Positions 18,063-28,402 are shown, counted from the first letter of the stretch. The stretch: 64,000 nt of DNA from Allorhizobium pseudoryzae (GCF_011046245.1 NZ_CP049244.1:248001-312000); one strand, 5' to 3'. Numbers and translations are program-made. Notes: generated from the sequence alone by a model not told the origin.

Positions 18063-19048
18063 CTCCCCGCTTCGACTATTCCTGCATGGGCTTCTACACG
18101 TTCGACGCGCTCTGCCGGCCGGTCAGCCAGATTGCGCCGGGCGGCGGCACCTATTTCGTCGAAGACTTCACGCTGGCCGTTTCCGGTGCGGCGGGTTCCG
18201 CCTCCATCGTCGCGGCGAAACACGGCCTTCGCGTGCAGGCCGCTGGCGGCGTAGGCGAGGACGACATGGGTGATTGGGTGCTGATGAAACTGCACTCCTT
18301 CGGCATCGACACCCATCTGATGGCACGATGCCCGGACTTCTCCACGTCCTCCTCCATCGTCACAACGCGTCCGGATGGCGCAAGGCCTGCGCTCCACAAG
18401 CGCGGTGCAACGGATGGCTTTTTCATCAACGATAGCCAGACGGAGGACCTGCTCGATACGCGCATCCTGCATGTCGGCGGTGTCGGCCTGATGAACCGCA
18501 TGGACGATACGGGCCGCACGCGCGAAATCATGACCGAGGCAAAACGGCGGGGCGTCATCACCACCCTTGACGTGTTCGCCTCGACAGCGGCGGACCTGCC
18601 GAAAGTCGAGCAACTCCTGCCCTACACGGATTATTTCCTCCCATCGGAAGAAGAGGCGCAAGCCCTGTCCGGCCTCAGCGACAATCGTGATCTCGCGCAT
18701 TTCCTGTTGGAGCGCGGCGCAGGCTGCATTGTGCTAACGCTCGGCGCGAACGGCGCCTATTACTGCAGCCGTGACGGGCAGGAGTTCCATACTCCGGCTT
18801 TCGAGGTGGATGTAAAGTGCACCTGCGGCTGCGGAGACTGCTTCAATGGCGGCTTCGCGACCGGGCTCGTCAAGGGCCTGTCAGCCGAACAATGTGTCGA
18901 GTTGGCGCAAGCCTCGTCCGCACAGAACGCCACCGGGCTTGGGAGCCAGGCGGGTGTCAGGGATTACGCGCAAACCCTCGAATTCATCCGCTCGGCACGC
19001 CGCCGTCAGGGTCTGGAGGCTTTCGTGCCGGCACTCACCGCGGTATAA
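18059..19048 (+). CDS. PfkB-family carbohydrate kinase
   Basis: A 329-residue ribokinase/PfkB-fold kinase. It has the sugar-binding GGG and NxxG-like N-terminal region (GGGTYFVEDFTLAVSGAAGS) and the C-terminal signature with catalytic base D260. Unusually, that site reads CTCGCGDC, with cysteines at 254, 256, 258 and 261 around the anion hole instead of the usual DTTGAGD. It is translationally coupled to the transporter ATPase, so the imported compound or an early product is probably phosphorylated by it. The phosphorylated product would be a natural SorC effector (inference). Confidence 0.83.
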   Translation: MTPRFDYSCMGFYTFDALCRPVSQIAPGGGTYFVEDFTLAVSGAAGSASIVAAKHGLRVQAAGGVGEDDMGDWVLMKLHSFGIDTHLMARCPDFSTSSSIVTTRPDGARPALHKRGATDGFFINDSQTEDLLDTRILHVGGVGLMNRMDDTGRTREIMTEAKRRGVITTLDVFASTAADLPKVEQLLPYTDYFLPSEEEAQALSGLSDNRDLAHFLLERGAGCIVLTLGANGAYYCSRDGQEFHTPAFEVDVKCTCGCGDCFNGGFATGLVKGLSAEQCVELAQASSAQNATGLGSQAGVRDYAQTLEFIRSARRRQGLEAFVPALTAV

Positions 19049-19071
19049 GAAGGCTCTCGGGAAGGGGAGTA

Positions 19072-19788
19072 ATGGCTGTGAATCTGATGCCCATCCGTCC
19101 GGATTCGACAACGCTGAGGGAGGTGCTCCGCGGGGTGCGCCACGTGTTGCGAAGCGGTCGCAAATCCCTCAAGGATGTCAGCGCCATGGAGAACCTGCCC
19201 GAGCCGGCGGCACGTCTTGCCAGGACGCTGCTGGGCGATATGGATGATCTTGCGCGCGGACTTGACGGCATGGCCTCAAGGATCGCAGGCAAAGTGCTGC
19301 CCTCGGCCACGTCGCCGGCCACGCCCTTTGCCGAATTCCGCGCCCATCCTCAGGGGGATGCACCCTTTGCCGTCGTTGCTTATGAAGCCTTGAAGAAGGC
19401 CGTGCGGCATCTGCACGCCAGCAATGCCTTCATCAGCGAGGCGGCGGCCAGGGCAGCCTTCCAGCGCATGCGCCAAGCCACATCGCCGGAACAGACATCG
19501 GAGGCTTGTTCCGCCATTCTCATGCTGGCAATGCTTGATCTCAAGGTGGTCCGCGCTGAGCCTGTGACGGCCGAAGTCCGACATGGAGCCGGCGATGTGG
19601 ACGTCCTGGCGACGTTCGCCGTGCTCTTGTGGCTGCTGGCTGACCGCTCCGACGCCGATCATGACATGGCGCTTGTCTCTGCCTGCGAACTCTCGCGGGC
19701 CCTGGCGGACAGCATCCTGCAAGCCTCCGCCAAACGCGACCTCGCTGCCTTGCGAAAGCTCTTTGAACGGTATGCCGCCAATGTCTGA
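19072..19788 (+). CDS. hypothetical protein in the ABC/PfkB operon
   Basis: A 238-residue, mostly alpha-helical, soluble protein that I do not recognise. It has no signal peptide and no catalytic motif that I can name. A long helix runs through KAVRHLHASNAFISEAAARAAF. AAGGGGAG-like sequence precedes the ATG at 19072, 23 nt after the kinase gene. It overlaps the next unrecognised gene by 8 nt, so the two are probably made together and may form a complex. Confidence 0.7.
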   Translation: MAVNLMPIRPDSTTLREVLRGVRHVLRSGRKSLKDVSAMENLPEPAARLARTLLGDMDDLARGLDGMASRIAGKVLPSATSPATPFAEFRAHPQGDAPFAVVAYEALKKAVRHLHASNAFISEAAARAAFQRMRQATSPEQTSEACSAILMLAMLDLKVVRAEPVTAEVRHGAGDVDVLATFAVLLWLLADRSDADHDMALVSACELSRALADSILQASAKRDLAALRKLFERYAANV

Positions 19789-20353
19789 TATGCCCCTGCT
19801 TCGCGTAGCACTGCCGCCGACCAACCAACCACTACGCCTTGCCGTGCGCCGCTTTCGTTGGTTCAAGCTGGCTTTCCATGCGCATGTGGAGGCCGCAGGC
19901 CAGCACCTCGGCTGCGCCTTTGCGATTGATGACGAGAGGCTGGCGGACGTCTTCGTCCGCTGGCTGGAGGCGATCGACCGGCAGAACCCACGCGACAAGG
20001 CAAAACGCCGCGCGTTCTTCGAATTCGCCGCTTGCCTGATGCTGCGCGAACTGATCTCCGACCTGCCGATTGCGAGAACTGGCGAACCAACCCGCCAAAA
20101 GGGATCGGCAGGCGCCTTCTGGCCTGAAGGCTATGCATCGACGATGTTCTGCCTGTCGATCCACGCCGCCGCGATGAAGCAGGAGTTCAATCTCGATGTC
20201 GACATCAGCCCGAGCGTCGACGACCTTCGCAGTTGGTGGTCCTTCAAGGAAAATTCTGCGGAAAATCGCAGCTTCCCTGCAGGTTTCCTGCAAAAGCTTC
20301 TGGGCCACGAGCCAAACTGGTCAATGCCGGATGTCTTCAGGGCGCAGCTATAG
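19781..20353 (+). CDS. hypothetical protein, last gene of the ABC/PfkB operon
   Basis: A 190-residue soluble protein of unknown function. It begins MSDMPLLRVALPPTNQPLRL and contains KAKRRAFFEFAACLMLREL, a conserved-looking helical segment. Its ATG at 19781 lies inside the end of the preceding gene. Tryptophan and aromatic residues are frequent in the C-terminal third. Position suggests a role in handling the imported compound, but nothing in the sequence states what. Confidence 0.68.
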   Translation: MSDMPLLRVALPPTNQPLRLAVRRFRWFKLAFHAHVEAAGQHLGCAFAIDDERLADVFVRWLEAIDRQNPRDKAKRRAFFEFAACLMLRELISDLPIARTGEPTRQKGSAGAFWPEGYASTMFCLSIHAAAMKQEFNLDVDISPSVDDLRSWWSFKENSAENRSFPAGFLQKLLGHEPNWSMPDVFRAQL

Positions 20354-20420
20354 GCGCGGGCTGGATGCACGCCTGTTCGACAAAGGCAGCGTCAGCGCAA
20401 ATCCGCATGCTTTCTGCGGT

Positions 20421-20457
20421 CTGTCCGCTTCCCTCGCACCTGCGACGAAGCGGACAG
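20421..20457. terminator. bidirectional terminator-like hairpin
   Basis: Perfect 11-bp arms, CTGTCCGCTTC and GAAGCGGACAG, flank a 15-nt loop. It sits in the 141-nt gap between the convergent ABC/PfkB operon and the GH95 gene. There is no long T run on either side. Confidence 0.5.
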
Positions 20458-20494
20458 TTCTGAATACGGCCCCGAACGGCCATCCAGCCGCGTC

Positions 20495-22717
20495 TCAGGT
20501 CACGATGGTCCATTGACCGGCGTGGAGGATGGGACGTGATGTCTGATCGCCGTTGCGCAACAGGATCGTTTGCGTCGCGTCCGACTTGAGCCTTGCGACA
20601 AGAACGCTTCCATCCACCCACTCCATGTCGAGTTCGATCCCGCCCCGCAGCCGCAGGCCTGAAACCTTTCCCGTCGACAGGGCCTTTGGCAGTGCCGGAA
20701 GAAGGCGGACCTCGCCGGCGCGACTGTGGGCCAGCATTTCGCAGATGCCGGCCGCGCCGCCAAAGTTGCCATCGATCTGGAAGGGGGGATGCGCATCGAA
20801 GAGGTTGGCGTAGGTTCGTGCTGGCGAAAGCTGCGTCTTCAGGATGGACCACGCCCGCTCGCCATCCCCCAGACGTGCCCACAGGCAGATGCGCCAGCCG
20901 ATCCCCCATCCCGTTGCGTTATCGCCGCGGATATCGAGCGAATGTTTGGCAGCGGCCGAGAGTTCAGGCGTCGTGAGGGTATCGATGGAGAGCCCTGGAT
21001 AGACGGCATAGAGGTGCGAGACATGGCGATGGTCCATTTCGGAGACATCCATGTCCCAGTCTTCCAGCCATTCCTGCAACTGGCCGGCCTGACCAATGCG
21101 GTCGGGCAGGAGACGCGCCCGTGCTTCTCGCACCCTGTCCAGGAAACGTGCATCAGTCTCCATATCCGCCGAAAGGATCGCATCGAAAAGATCGCGTCCC
21201 AGCTGGTTGTCCATCGCGGCACCCACCGAGAGGCTGACACCGAAGGGATGTATGTTTTCCGGCGAATTGGTCGGCACGGTCACCAGTGCTTCGGTGCCCG
21301 GTAACGGCGTGAGGAAATCCAGCAGGAACTCGGCTGCTCCACGGATGATCGGGTACACTCTTTCCACAAGTTCCTTGGGCCGACCGGCATAGACGCAGTG
21401 GTCCCAAAGCTGACAGGAAAGCCAGACCCCGCCCATGGGCCACAGTCCCGGGTCGGCTGCATCCATCGGACCGGCAGCCCGCCACAGGTCGGTATTGTGA
21501 TGAAGCACCCATCCCCGCGCGCCGTAGTGTTCCCGGGCAATCTCGGCGCCGGTTTCGGTCAGGTCTTCCAGCATCGCGATCAGCGGCTCGAAACACTCGG
21601 CAAGATTCGTCGGGTCCGGCAGCCAGTAGTTCATCTCGGTGTTGATGTTGACTGTGTATTTCGAGTTCCACGGCGGCCGGAATTCGGCATTCCAGATCCC
21701 CTGCAGATTGGCCGGTTGCGTGCCCGGTCGCGACGAACTGATCATCAGGTAGCGGCCAAATTGCACATAGAGCGCCGCCAGTGCAGGATCCGCTTCCTTG
21801 TCGGGCGCGGCGACCCGCTTGTCGGTCGGCAGTTCCACCTTGCCGGGGCCGAACTCGATCGAGAACCGGTCGTAAAGGCGCTTGTAGTCCGCCACATGAT
21901 CGGCCCGGACGGCCTCCCAACCCTTGGCCGTCACGGCCTGGATCCGACCGGCGGTCGCGCTCACGGGATCGCCCGAAACGTCGTCGAAGCGCCTGAAGCT
22001 CGTTCCGACGTCGATCCACAGGGTAACGCCGCGCACGCCGGTGAGCCTCAAGCCCCCGTCATAGGCTTCCATCGTGCCGCCATCCGGCAGAACCTTGACC
22101 CGGACCACCCAATCCAGTCCGGCCGGCACGCCGAATTCGCCGCGATTGCGGCCGCGGCAGGTGATCTCGCCCTGCTCCGCGTCGATGACCGGAGACACGG
22201 TCTGCTCGATGTCGAAGCTGATATCGGTGTTGAACGCTTCGCCACCCTGCGTCCACATGCGCGTGCCGATGACGTTGTCCGGCGCGGACGCGAAGGTCTC
22301 GCGCTTGTAGTGGATCCCCTGGTGCCGGTAATCCACAGACGCGATGGCGGTTTCCAGATCAAGCCACCTCTTGAACGTGTCGCGGTCGGGCCTGTGGCGG
22401 GTTTCAATGAACACCCATCCCGCGGGCTGGTAGGTCATCTGCGTGCGTGGCCGCGACATCATCCGCGCGTCGGCAAGCCGTTCCGCGTCGGCATAACGTC
22501 CGGCGAACATAAGCTCGCGCAACGCCGGCAGGTGGTGGTAAGCCCCCTTATTGGCGGCGCTGTAGGGCGATCCTGTCCACAACGTGTCTTCGTTGAGCTG
22601 GATCTTTTCCTTGCGGCTGCTCCCGAAGACCATGGCGCCGAGACGGCCGTTTCCAACGGGCAAGGCGCGCGTCCAGTCCACCCAGGCTTCGCGCTGGTAC
22701 CAAAGTATGTTCGACAT
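20495..22717 (-). CDS. glycoside hydrolase family 95 protein (alpha-L-fucosidase type)
   Basis: A 740-residue GH95 enzyme. The N-terminal domain starts with the family hallmark ALPVGNGRLGAMVFG and IQLNEDTLWTGSP. The (alpha/alpha)6 barrel has NINTEMNYW, HHNTDLWR, the SPEN segment and ATGWGIGWR. FQIDGNFGGAAGI lies near the end. Known members hydrolyse alpha-1,2-L-fucosides or alpha-L-galactosides. There is no signal peptide, so it acts in the cytoplasm on an imported oligosaccharide. It is the last gene of a minus-strand operon with its own ABC importer. Confidence 0.88.
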   Translation of the reverse strand: MSNILWYQREAWVDWTRALPVGNGRLGAMVFGSSRKEKIQLNEDTLWTGSPYSAANKGAYHHLPALRELMFAGRYADAERLADARMMSRPRTQMTYQPAGWVFIETRHRPDRDTFKRWLDLETAIASVDYRHQGIHYKRETFASAPDNVIGTRMWTQGGEAFNTDISFDIEQTVSPVIDAEQGEITCRGRNRGEFGVPAGLDWVVRVKVLPDGGTMEAYDGGLRLTGVRGVTLWIDVGTSFRRFDDVSGDPVSATAGRIQAVTAKGWEAVRADHVADYKRLYDRFSIEFGPGKVELPTDKRVAAPDKEADPALAALYVQFGRYLMISSSRPGTQPANLQGIWNAEFRPPWNSKYTVNINTEMNYWLPDPTNLAECFEPLIAMLEDLTETGAEIAREHYGARGWVLHHNTDLWRAAGPMDAADPGLWPMGGVWLSCQLWDHCVYAGRPKELVERVYPIIRGAAEFLLDFLTPLPGTEALVTVPTNSPENIHPFGVSLSVGAAMDNQLGRDLFDAILSADMETDARFLDRVREARARLLPDRIGQAGQLQEWLEDWDMDVSEMDHRHVSHLYAVYPGLSIDTLTTPELSAAAKHSLDIRGDNATGWGIGWRICLWARLGDGERAWSILKTQLSPARTYANLFDAHPPFQIDGNFGGAAGICEMLAHSRAGEVRLLPALPKALSTGKVSGLRLRGGIELDMEWVDGSVLVARLKSDATQTILLRNGDQTSRPILHAGQWTIVT

Positions 22718-22731
22718 GTTCTGCCTTTATC

Positions 22732-23805
<1,074 letters not shown>

Positions 23806-23835
23806 GTGTGTTCTCCATAATGAAGCAGAAGAGCA

Positions 23836-24660
23836 TCACTCCTTGCCGCCGCTGGACACGCGGTTGCCGGCAGCGAACTGCTTCTGGAATAGAAGAAAGA
23901 TGGAAAGGGGGATCACCGCGGTCACGATGGCCGCCACCGCCTGCTGATCAAGGTTGGGATCATAGGTCCCGGCAATCCGCGCAAGCAGCACGGTGAGCGA
24001 GATGTCGCTGCGCAAGAACAGCATCGGCAGCAGTAGCGTGTTCCAGCACCAGAGGAACTGCAGAATGCCGCAGGCCGCGATTGGCGAGATCAGGTTCGGC
24101 AGCACGACCTGCGTGAAGGTGCGGATCGGGCCACATCCGTCGATCTTTGCCGCCTCGATCAACTCCTTGGGGAAGTCCTCGAGGAAGGATTTCACCAGGA
24201 AGACGGCCCAGGCATAGCTCAGCCCGACGAAGGGGATCACGACTGCCGCCATGTTGTCGAGCAGGCCGACATCGCGCCAGAGCTGGAACAACGGGATGAT
24301 CACCACCTGTTGCGGCAGGACGAAGGCGTTGATGATGATGATCAGCCACAGACGCCGCATCGGGAAGCGCAGATAATGGAAGGTGTAGGCGGCGGCAGGT
24401 GCCGTGATCATGGTGAGGATCGTAGCGGTAAGCGTGATCTTGGCCGAGACCCACAGACTTCCGGCGAGCGGATAGGTCTGCCAGACCGTGTACCAGGCCT
24501 GCAAGGAAAACTGGTTCTCGCCGAAGTGCCACCAGCCCCGGGCAATCGAGTCGGTCGTCTGCAGGGAAGTGGCTACGATACCAATGATGGGGACGATCCA
24601 CAGGCAGCCGATGAAGCCGACGACGAGAATGATCCATCGGGGTGCGCGACCGGCCATCAT
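23836..24660 (-). CDS. carbohydrate ABC transporter permease (MalG type)
   Basis: A 274-residue membrane protein that starts MMAGRAPRWIILVVGFIG. Its EAA loop is PKELIEAAKIDGCGPIRTF. A frame reaching far upstream in the track is overlap; the ATG at 24660 overlaps the stop of the other permease (ATGA). It supplies half of the translocation pore of the GH95-linked importer. Confidence 0.88.
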   Translation of the reverse strand: MMAGRAPRWIILVVGFIGCLWIVPIIGIVATSLQTTDSIARGWWHFGENQFSLQAWYTVWQTYPLAGSLWVSAKITLTATILTMITAPAAAYTFHYLRFPMRRLWLIIIINAFVLPQQVVIIPLFQLWRDVGLLDNMAAVVIPFVGLSYAWAVFLVKSFLEDFPKELIEAAKIDGCGPIRTFTQVVLPNLISPIAACGILQFLWCWNTLLLPMLFLRSDISLTVLLARIAGTYDPNLDQQAVAAIVTAVIPLSIFLLFQKQFAAGNRVSSGGKE

Positions 24661-25616
24661 TTGGCTCCACTCGTTCGCTGCGCAATGGCGGGGGTCGAGA
24701 CGAGCAGCACACCGATCAGCAGGATGATGGTTGCTGCGGCGCCATAGCCGAGATTGAATTGCGTCATCGATTCCCGGTACATGAAAAAGCCCACGGTCTC
24801 GGTTGCCCGCGCGGGGCCGCCGGCCGTCAGAACGAAGACGATGTCGAAGGCGCGCAGCGAACTGAGAAGCGTCAAAAAGATGGCTACCCGAGCGCCCGGC
24901 AGGGACAGTGGCATCATGATATGCCACATCATCGCGAGCGGCTTGGCACCGTCCATATAGGCCGCTTCCAGGATCGAGCGCGGAATAGCCTGCACGGAAG
25001 CAAAGCTCAGAAGAAGGGGCAGTCCGACGGCGCTCCACGAGGCGGTGACGATCAGTGCGATCAATGCGGAGTGCGCACCACCAAGCCAGGGCTGGGCCAG
25101 GTCTCCCAATCCGATTGCCGAAAGCAGGCCGTTCAAGAGGCCGGCGTCGCCCGGACGAAAGATGCCGATCCAGATATAGCCCGCGACCGCCTCGGAAATA
25201 CCGAAGGTGGCAAAGATCATCAGCCGAAAAATGGACGTCTGGCGCGGGGCAAAGGCGCACAGAAGAGCGACGGTCCAGCCGATACTGACGGCGACGACGG
25301 TGACGCCGACCGTAAAGACGAGCGTCGTCCAAAGCGTTCCGAGAAAGACGGGGTCACTGAACAGTCGAAGATAATTGTCGAAACCGACGAAGTGCGGCCG
25401 GCCGAGCCCGCGGATCTCCCAGAAACTGACGCGCAGCGTCTCGATGACCGGATAGATGACCGAGAGGCCGAAGAGAAGGATGACGGGCGTGAGCAACAGG
25501 AACGCGGTGGCCGATTCCGGCAGCTTCAGCCCCGGCCGCCTCTGCTGAGGATCGTGCGATCCCAAGCGCGCCGGCGGCGCACCTGGTTTTTCGATCCTTG
25601 TGTGAGCGCCACGCAT
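24657..25616 (-). CDS. carbohydrate ABC transporter permease (MalF type)
   Basis: A 319-residue permease with first helix ATAFLLLTPVILLFGLSVIYP. Its EAA loop lies around RSILEAAYMDGAKPLAMMWH. Start and stop both form 4-nt overlaps with its neighbours, so the importer subunits are tightly coupled. Confidence 0.88.
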   Translation of the reverse strand: MRGAHTRIEKPGAPPARLGSHDPQQRRPGLKLPESATAFLLLTPVILLFGLSVIYPVIETLRVSFWEIRGLGRPHFVGFDNYLRLFSDPVFLGTLWTTLVFTVGVTVVAVSIGWTVALLCAFAPRQTSIFRLMIFATFGISEAVAGYIWIGIFRPGDAGLLNGLLSAIGLGDLAQPWLGGAHSALIALIVTASWSAVGLPLLLSFASVQAIPRSILEAAYMDGAKPLAMMWHIMMPLSLPGARVAIFLTLLSSLRAFDIVFVLTAGGPARATETVGFFMYRESMTQFNLGYGAAATIILLIGVLLVSTPAIAQRTSGAK

Positions 25617-26890
25617 CAGTAGGCTCGAGCTGCCGCTGCCTCGATCCGCGCGAGGGTCGGGGCAATATTGGCTTCAGTCGGATTGCCGATGAACTGTTGC
25701 AGGGCAAGCCGGTATTCATCGACGAGGCTGCCCGGCAGCATGTCGCCGAGCACGAAGCGGACTTCGCCTTCATTGACGAAGCGGACGGACGCCGCGGCAA
25801 CCGGATCATAGATCGATACATCGACATTCGAGCTCGGCGTCGCGAAGCCGGCCTTGGCTATGAGATTGGCTCCCTCCGGGCTGAGGACATAGTCGAGGAA
25901 CATGTCAGCGCCGTCCGGATTGCTGCCGATGCTTGTGGCGAGCATTTCCTTCGCATCAATGATGGATGCATTATCGAAGCCGCGGCCGAGCGCCGGGAAC
26001 TTGCCGAGCGCGAAATCCACGCCGGGCTTCAGGTGATACTGCGAAATGGCGCGCGCATTGATCCACATGCCGATTTGCAGGAAATTCGCCTTGCGTTCAA
26101 CGAAGATCCGGTCTGCTGCATCGTCCCAGTGGGTGGCATACATCAGCTTGCTGTCACCACAGCAATTGGCGGCGAAGAGGCGTGCATACTGGCGCAGCGC
26201 CTCAGCCACCTTCGGATCCGTCCAGGCGACCTTGTGCGCGCCGAGATCGGTGACAAGTCCCGGCCCGCCGGTGCGCATCAGCAAGGTCTCGAACCACTCG
26301 GCATGCGCATAGACCTTGGCCGGCATGGCGATGGGTTCGGCGAATCCTGCCTTGCGCAGCGGATCAAAGGTCCCCAGGAAGTCATCGTAGGAGGTGGGGA
26401 ATGCCTGCAGCCCGATCTTCTGCAGATCGGCCGGCACGTGCCAGATGCCGCTGCGGTAACCGAAGATGTAGGGAATGCCGTAGACGGATCCGCCCGTCGT
26501 GCTGATATCGCGCCATGTCTTGGCGAGAGCCTTGTCCCATCCCTTGTCGGTCCAGACGGGCGCCACGTCGCGCAGGATGCCGGCATCGGCCAGTTCCTTG
26601 CGGAATGCCGGCCAGGTATTGGTGACAAGATCGGGCTTTTCTCCGCCCATCAGCGCCGTTCGCATGCCGCCACGGGCATCGCCCTGCGACGTCACGACAT
26701 TGATCTTGACCTTGAAGTCCGGATGCTTGGCTTCAAAGCCTGTCACGAGCGTGTCGAGAACCTTCCGGTCCGGACCCCCGAGCCATGTCAGCAAGGTGAT
26801 GTCCTTGGCGGCCTGAGCGAAGGCACTGGTGCCGAGCAGAGCCAGCCCCATTCCCAGTGCCACCACGGTAGAATTTCTAAAGCTGCACAT
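25616..26890 (-). CDS. extracellular sugar-binding protein of the GH95-linked ABC transporter
   Basis: A 424-residue family 1 binding protein. The Sec signal peptide is MGLALLGTSAFAQA, with cleavage expected after AQA. The mature region starts DITLLTWLGGPDRK. It is the promoter-proximal gene of the operon and probably binds a fucosylated or related oligosaccharide, given the GH95 partner (inference). Confidence 0.86.
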   Translation of the reverse strand: MCSFRNSTVVALGMGLALLGTSAFAQAAKDITLLTWLGGPDRKVLDTLVTGFEAKHPDFKVKINVVTSQGDARGGMRTALMGGEKPDLVTNTWPAFRKELADAGILRDVAPVWTDKGWDKALAKTWRDISTTGGSVYGIPYIFGYRSGIWHVPADLQKIGLQAFPTSYDDFLGTFDPLRKAGFAEPIAMPAKVYAHAEWFETLLMRTGGPGLVTDLGAHKVAWTDPKVAEALRQYARLFAANCCGDSKLMYATHWDDAADRIFVERKANFLQIGMWINARAISQYHLKPGVDFALGKFPALGRGFDNASIIDAKEMLATSIGSNPDGADMFLDYVLSPEGANLIAKAGFATPSSNVDVSIYDPVAAASVRFVNEGEVRFVLGDMLPGSLVDEYRLALQQFIGNPTEANIAPTLARIEAAAARAY

Positions 26891-26938
26891 TTTTGGTCCT
26901 CCTCCAAAAGTGCCTCGACCGCCTCTCCCAACGATATC

Positions 26939-26956
26939 GATCGAAACGTTACGATT
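26939..26956. promoter_or_regulatory. LacI-family operator
   Basis: GATCGAAACGTTACGATT is an 18-bp imperfect palindrome centred on AACGTT, with 14 of 18 positions symmetric. A central CG with AAACGTT flanks is the classic LacI-family operator form. It lies between the ABC/GH95 operon and the divergent lacI-type gene and overlaps the predicted start of the operon transcript. Confidence 0.65.
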
Positions 26957-26960
26957 GGAA

Positions 26961-26989
26961 GAAAATCACCGGAGATGCCGGAATGTCAA
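26961..26989 (-). promoter_or_regulatory. predicted promoter of the binding-protein/GH95 operon
   Basis: On the minus strand TTGACA (26989-26984) is followed after 17 nt by ATTTTC (26966-26961). The transcript would start near 26954, inside the LacI operator, as expected for repression. The -10 is weak. Confidence 0.33.
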
Positions 26990-27061
26990 GCACGCCTGGC
27001 GAGAAATTAATCGGAAACGGCTGCAGATCCCGCAAGCGTCGTCGATGCACAACGTAGACGG

Positions 27062-27090
27062 TTGATTTTCCGACGATCTTCCAGCAATAC
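27062..27090 (+). promoter_or_regulatory. predicted promoter of the LacI-family gene
   Basis: TTGATT (27062-27067), a 17-nt spacer and CAATAC (27085-27090) precede the regulator start by about 40 nt. Confidence 0.3.
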
Positions 27091-27128
27091 TCATTCGAAC
27101 AATTTATCAAAACAATTCGAGAGGACGT

Positions 27129-28154
27129 ATGGCGACGATCAAGGATGTTGCGCGAACTGCGGGTGTCGCCATTTCCACCGTCTCGCTAACCTTTGCCAGC
27201 CCCGAACGTGTCAGCCCGGACACGGCCCAGCGCGTCTGGAAGGCGGCGGACCTGCTGGGCTACCGCCCCAATCCGTTGGCCCAGAGCCTGAAACGCGGAC
27301 GCTCGCGCATGATCGGCGTGCTGGTCGGCGATATCTCCAGCCCTTTTTTCGGACGCCTACTGAAGGCCGTCGAGCGGCGGGCGCTGGAGCGCGGCTACCT
27401 CATGATCGTCGCGGACACGGACGCTGATCCGCAGCGCGAGCTCGAAATGCTCGATCAGTTCACCGCCCAGCGGATCGCTGGCCTGCTGATCTCGCCGCAT
27501 GGCAGCAGTGCTGCCTATGGCCGCCGCTTGTCCACCTGCAAGACGCCGCTCGTCATGGTGGACCACCGCTTTCGCGGTGCTGCCCTTGATTACGTTGCCT
27601 CCGATACGCGCATGGCGGCGCGCATGCTCACGGACCACCTGATCAATCTCGGGCATCGGCGCATCGCCCAGATCACCGGTCCGGTGCAACTTTACACGGC
27701 GGCGGAGCGGATCGAGGGATATCGCGAGGCTCTCGCGGCTGCTGGCCTGGAGGCGGACGAAAGCCTGGTGGTGGATGGACGTTACCGCGATGTGGGAAGC
27801 TATGAGCAAACCATGCGGCTGATGACGCGTGTCGACCGGCCTACCGCCATCTTGGCGGCCAGCAACATGATGGCGCTGGGGGCGCTACAGGCCATCCAGG
27901 AACTGGGCTATGCATGCCCGAAGGACGTGTCGCTGGCGACGATCGACGACATTCCCTGGAGCGCCGTGATCCAGCCGAAACTGACCATGGTGCTGCAGGA
28001 CATCGAACGGATTGCCCAGGTGTCCACCGACTATCTGCTCGACCGGATCGAGTCGACCTCGCCCGACAAGCTGGCCCCCCGTGAGACGGTTCTCATCCCG
28101 CGGCTGTTCATCGGCAACTCCACCGCGCCGCCGCCTTCCATGAACGGTGCATGA
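27129..28154 (+). CDS. LacI-family transcriptional regulator
   Basis: A 341-residue repressor. The N-terminal HTH and hinge read TIKDVARTAGVAISTVSLTF and end in YRPNPLAQSLKRG. The periplasmic-binding-protein-like effector domain starts at IGVLVGDISSPFFG. GAGAGG precedes the ATG at 27129. It is divergent from the GH95/ABC operon and most likely represses it through the palindrome at 26939; a mono- or oligosaccharide should be the inducer. Confidence 0.9.
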   Translation: MATIKDVARTAGVAISTVSLTFASPERVSPDTAQRVWKAADLLGYRPNPLAQSLKRGRSRMIGVLVGDISSPFFGRLLKAVERRALERGYLMIVADTDADPQRELEMLDQFTAQRIAGLLISPHGSSAAYGRRLSTCKTPLVMVDHRFRGAALDYVASDTRMAARMLTDHLINLGHRRIAQITGPVQLYTAAERIEGYREALAAAGLEADESLVVDGRYRDVGSYEQTMRLMTRVDRPTAILAASNMMALGALQAIQELGYACPKDVSLATIDDIPWSAVIQPKLTMVLQDIERIAQVSTDYLLDRIESTSPDKLAPRETVLIPRLFIGNSTAPPPSMNGA

Positions 28155-28402
28155 CCGCCAGGTTGCCGGGCGGGTTGGAGCGCGGCTGGCCGGACAGAAA
28201 TCCCGGCATTGTGCGGCAGGCACGGCCATGGCCGACGCTACACAATGCGCCGTGACACAAGCCTCCTGACGGCAACCATCCGTCCGCATCATGCACTTCG
28301 GTTTCCAGGCATCCGGCATGGCGCAGGAGCCCTGTCACTCTGCTGCCCATCCATCCGCAGAGCGCAAGCCCTGTCCCTCCCCATCGCCCTCAAGATCGGC
28401 TC
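28155..28402. other. intergenic region, nothing recognised
   Basis: About 250 nt between the lacI-type gene and the promoter of the next operon. I see no ORF with a binding site, no RNA gene and no strong hairpin. Confidence 0.4.
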
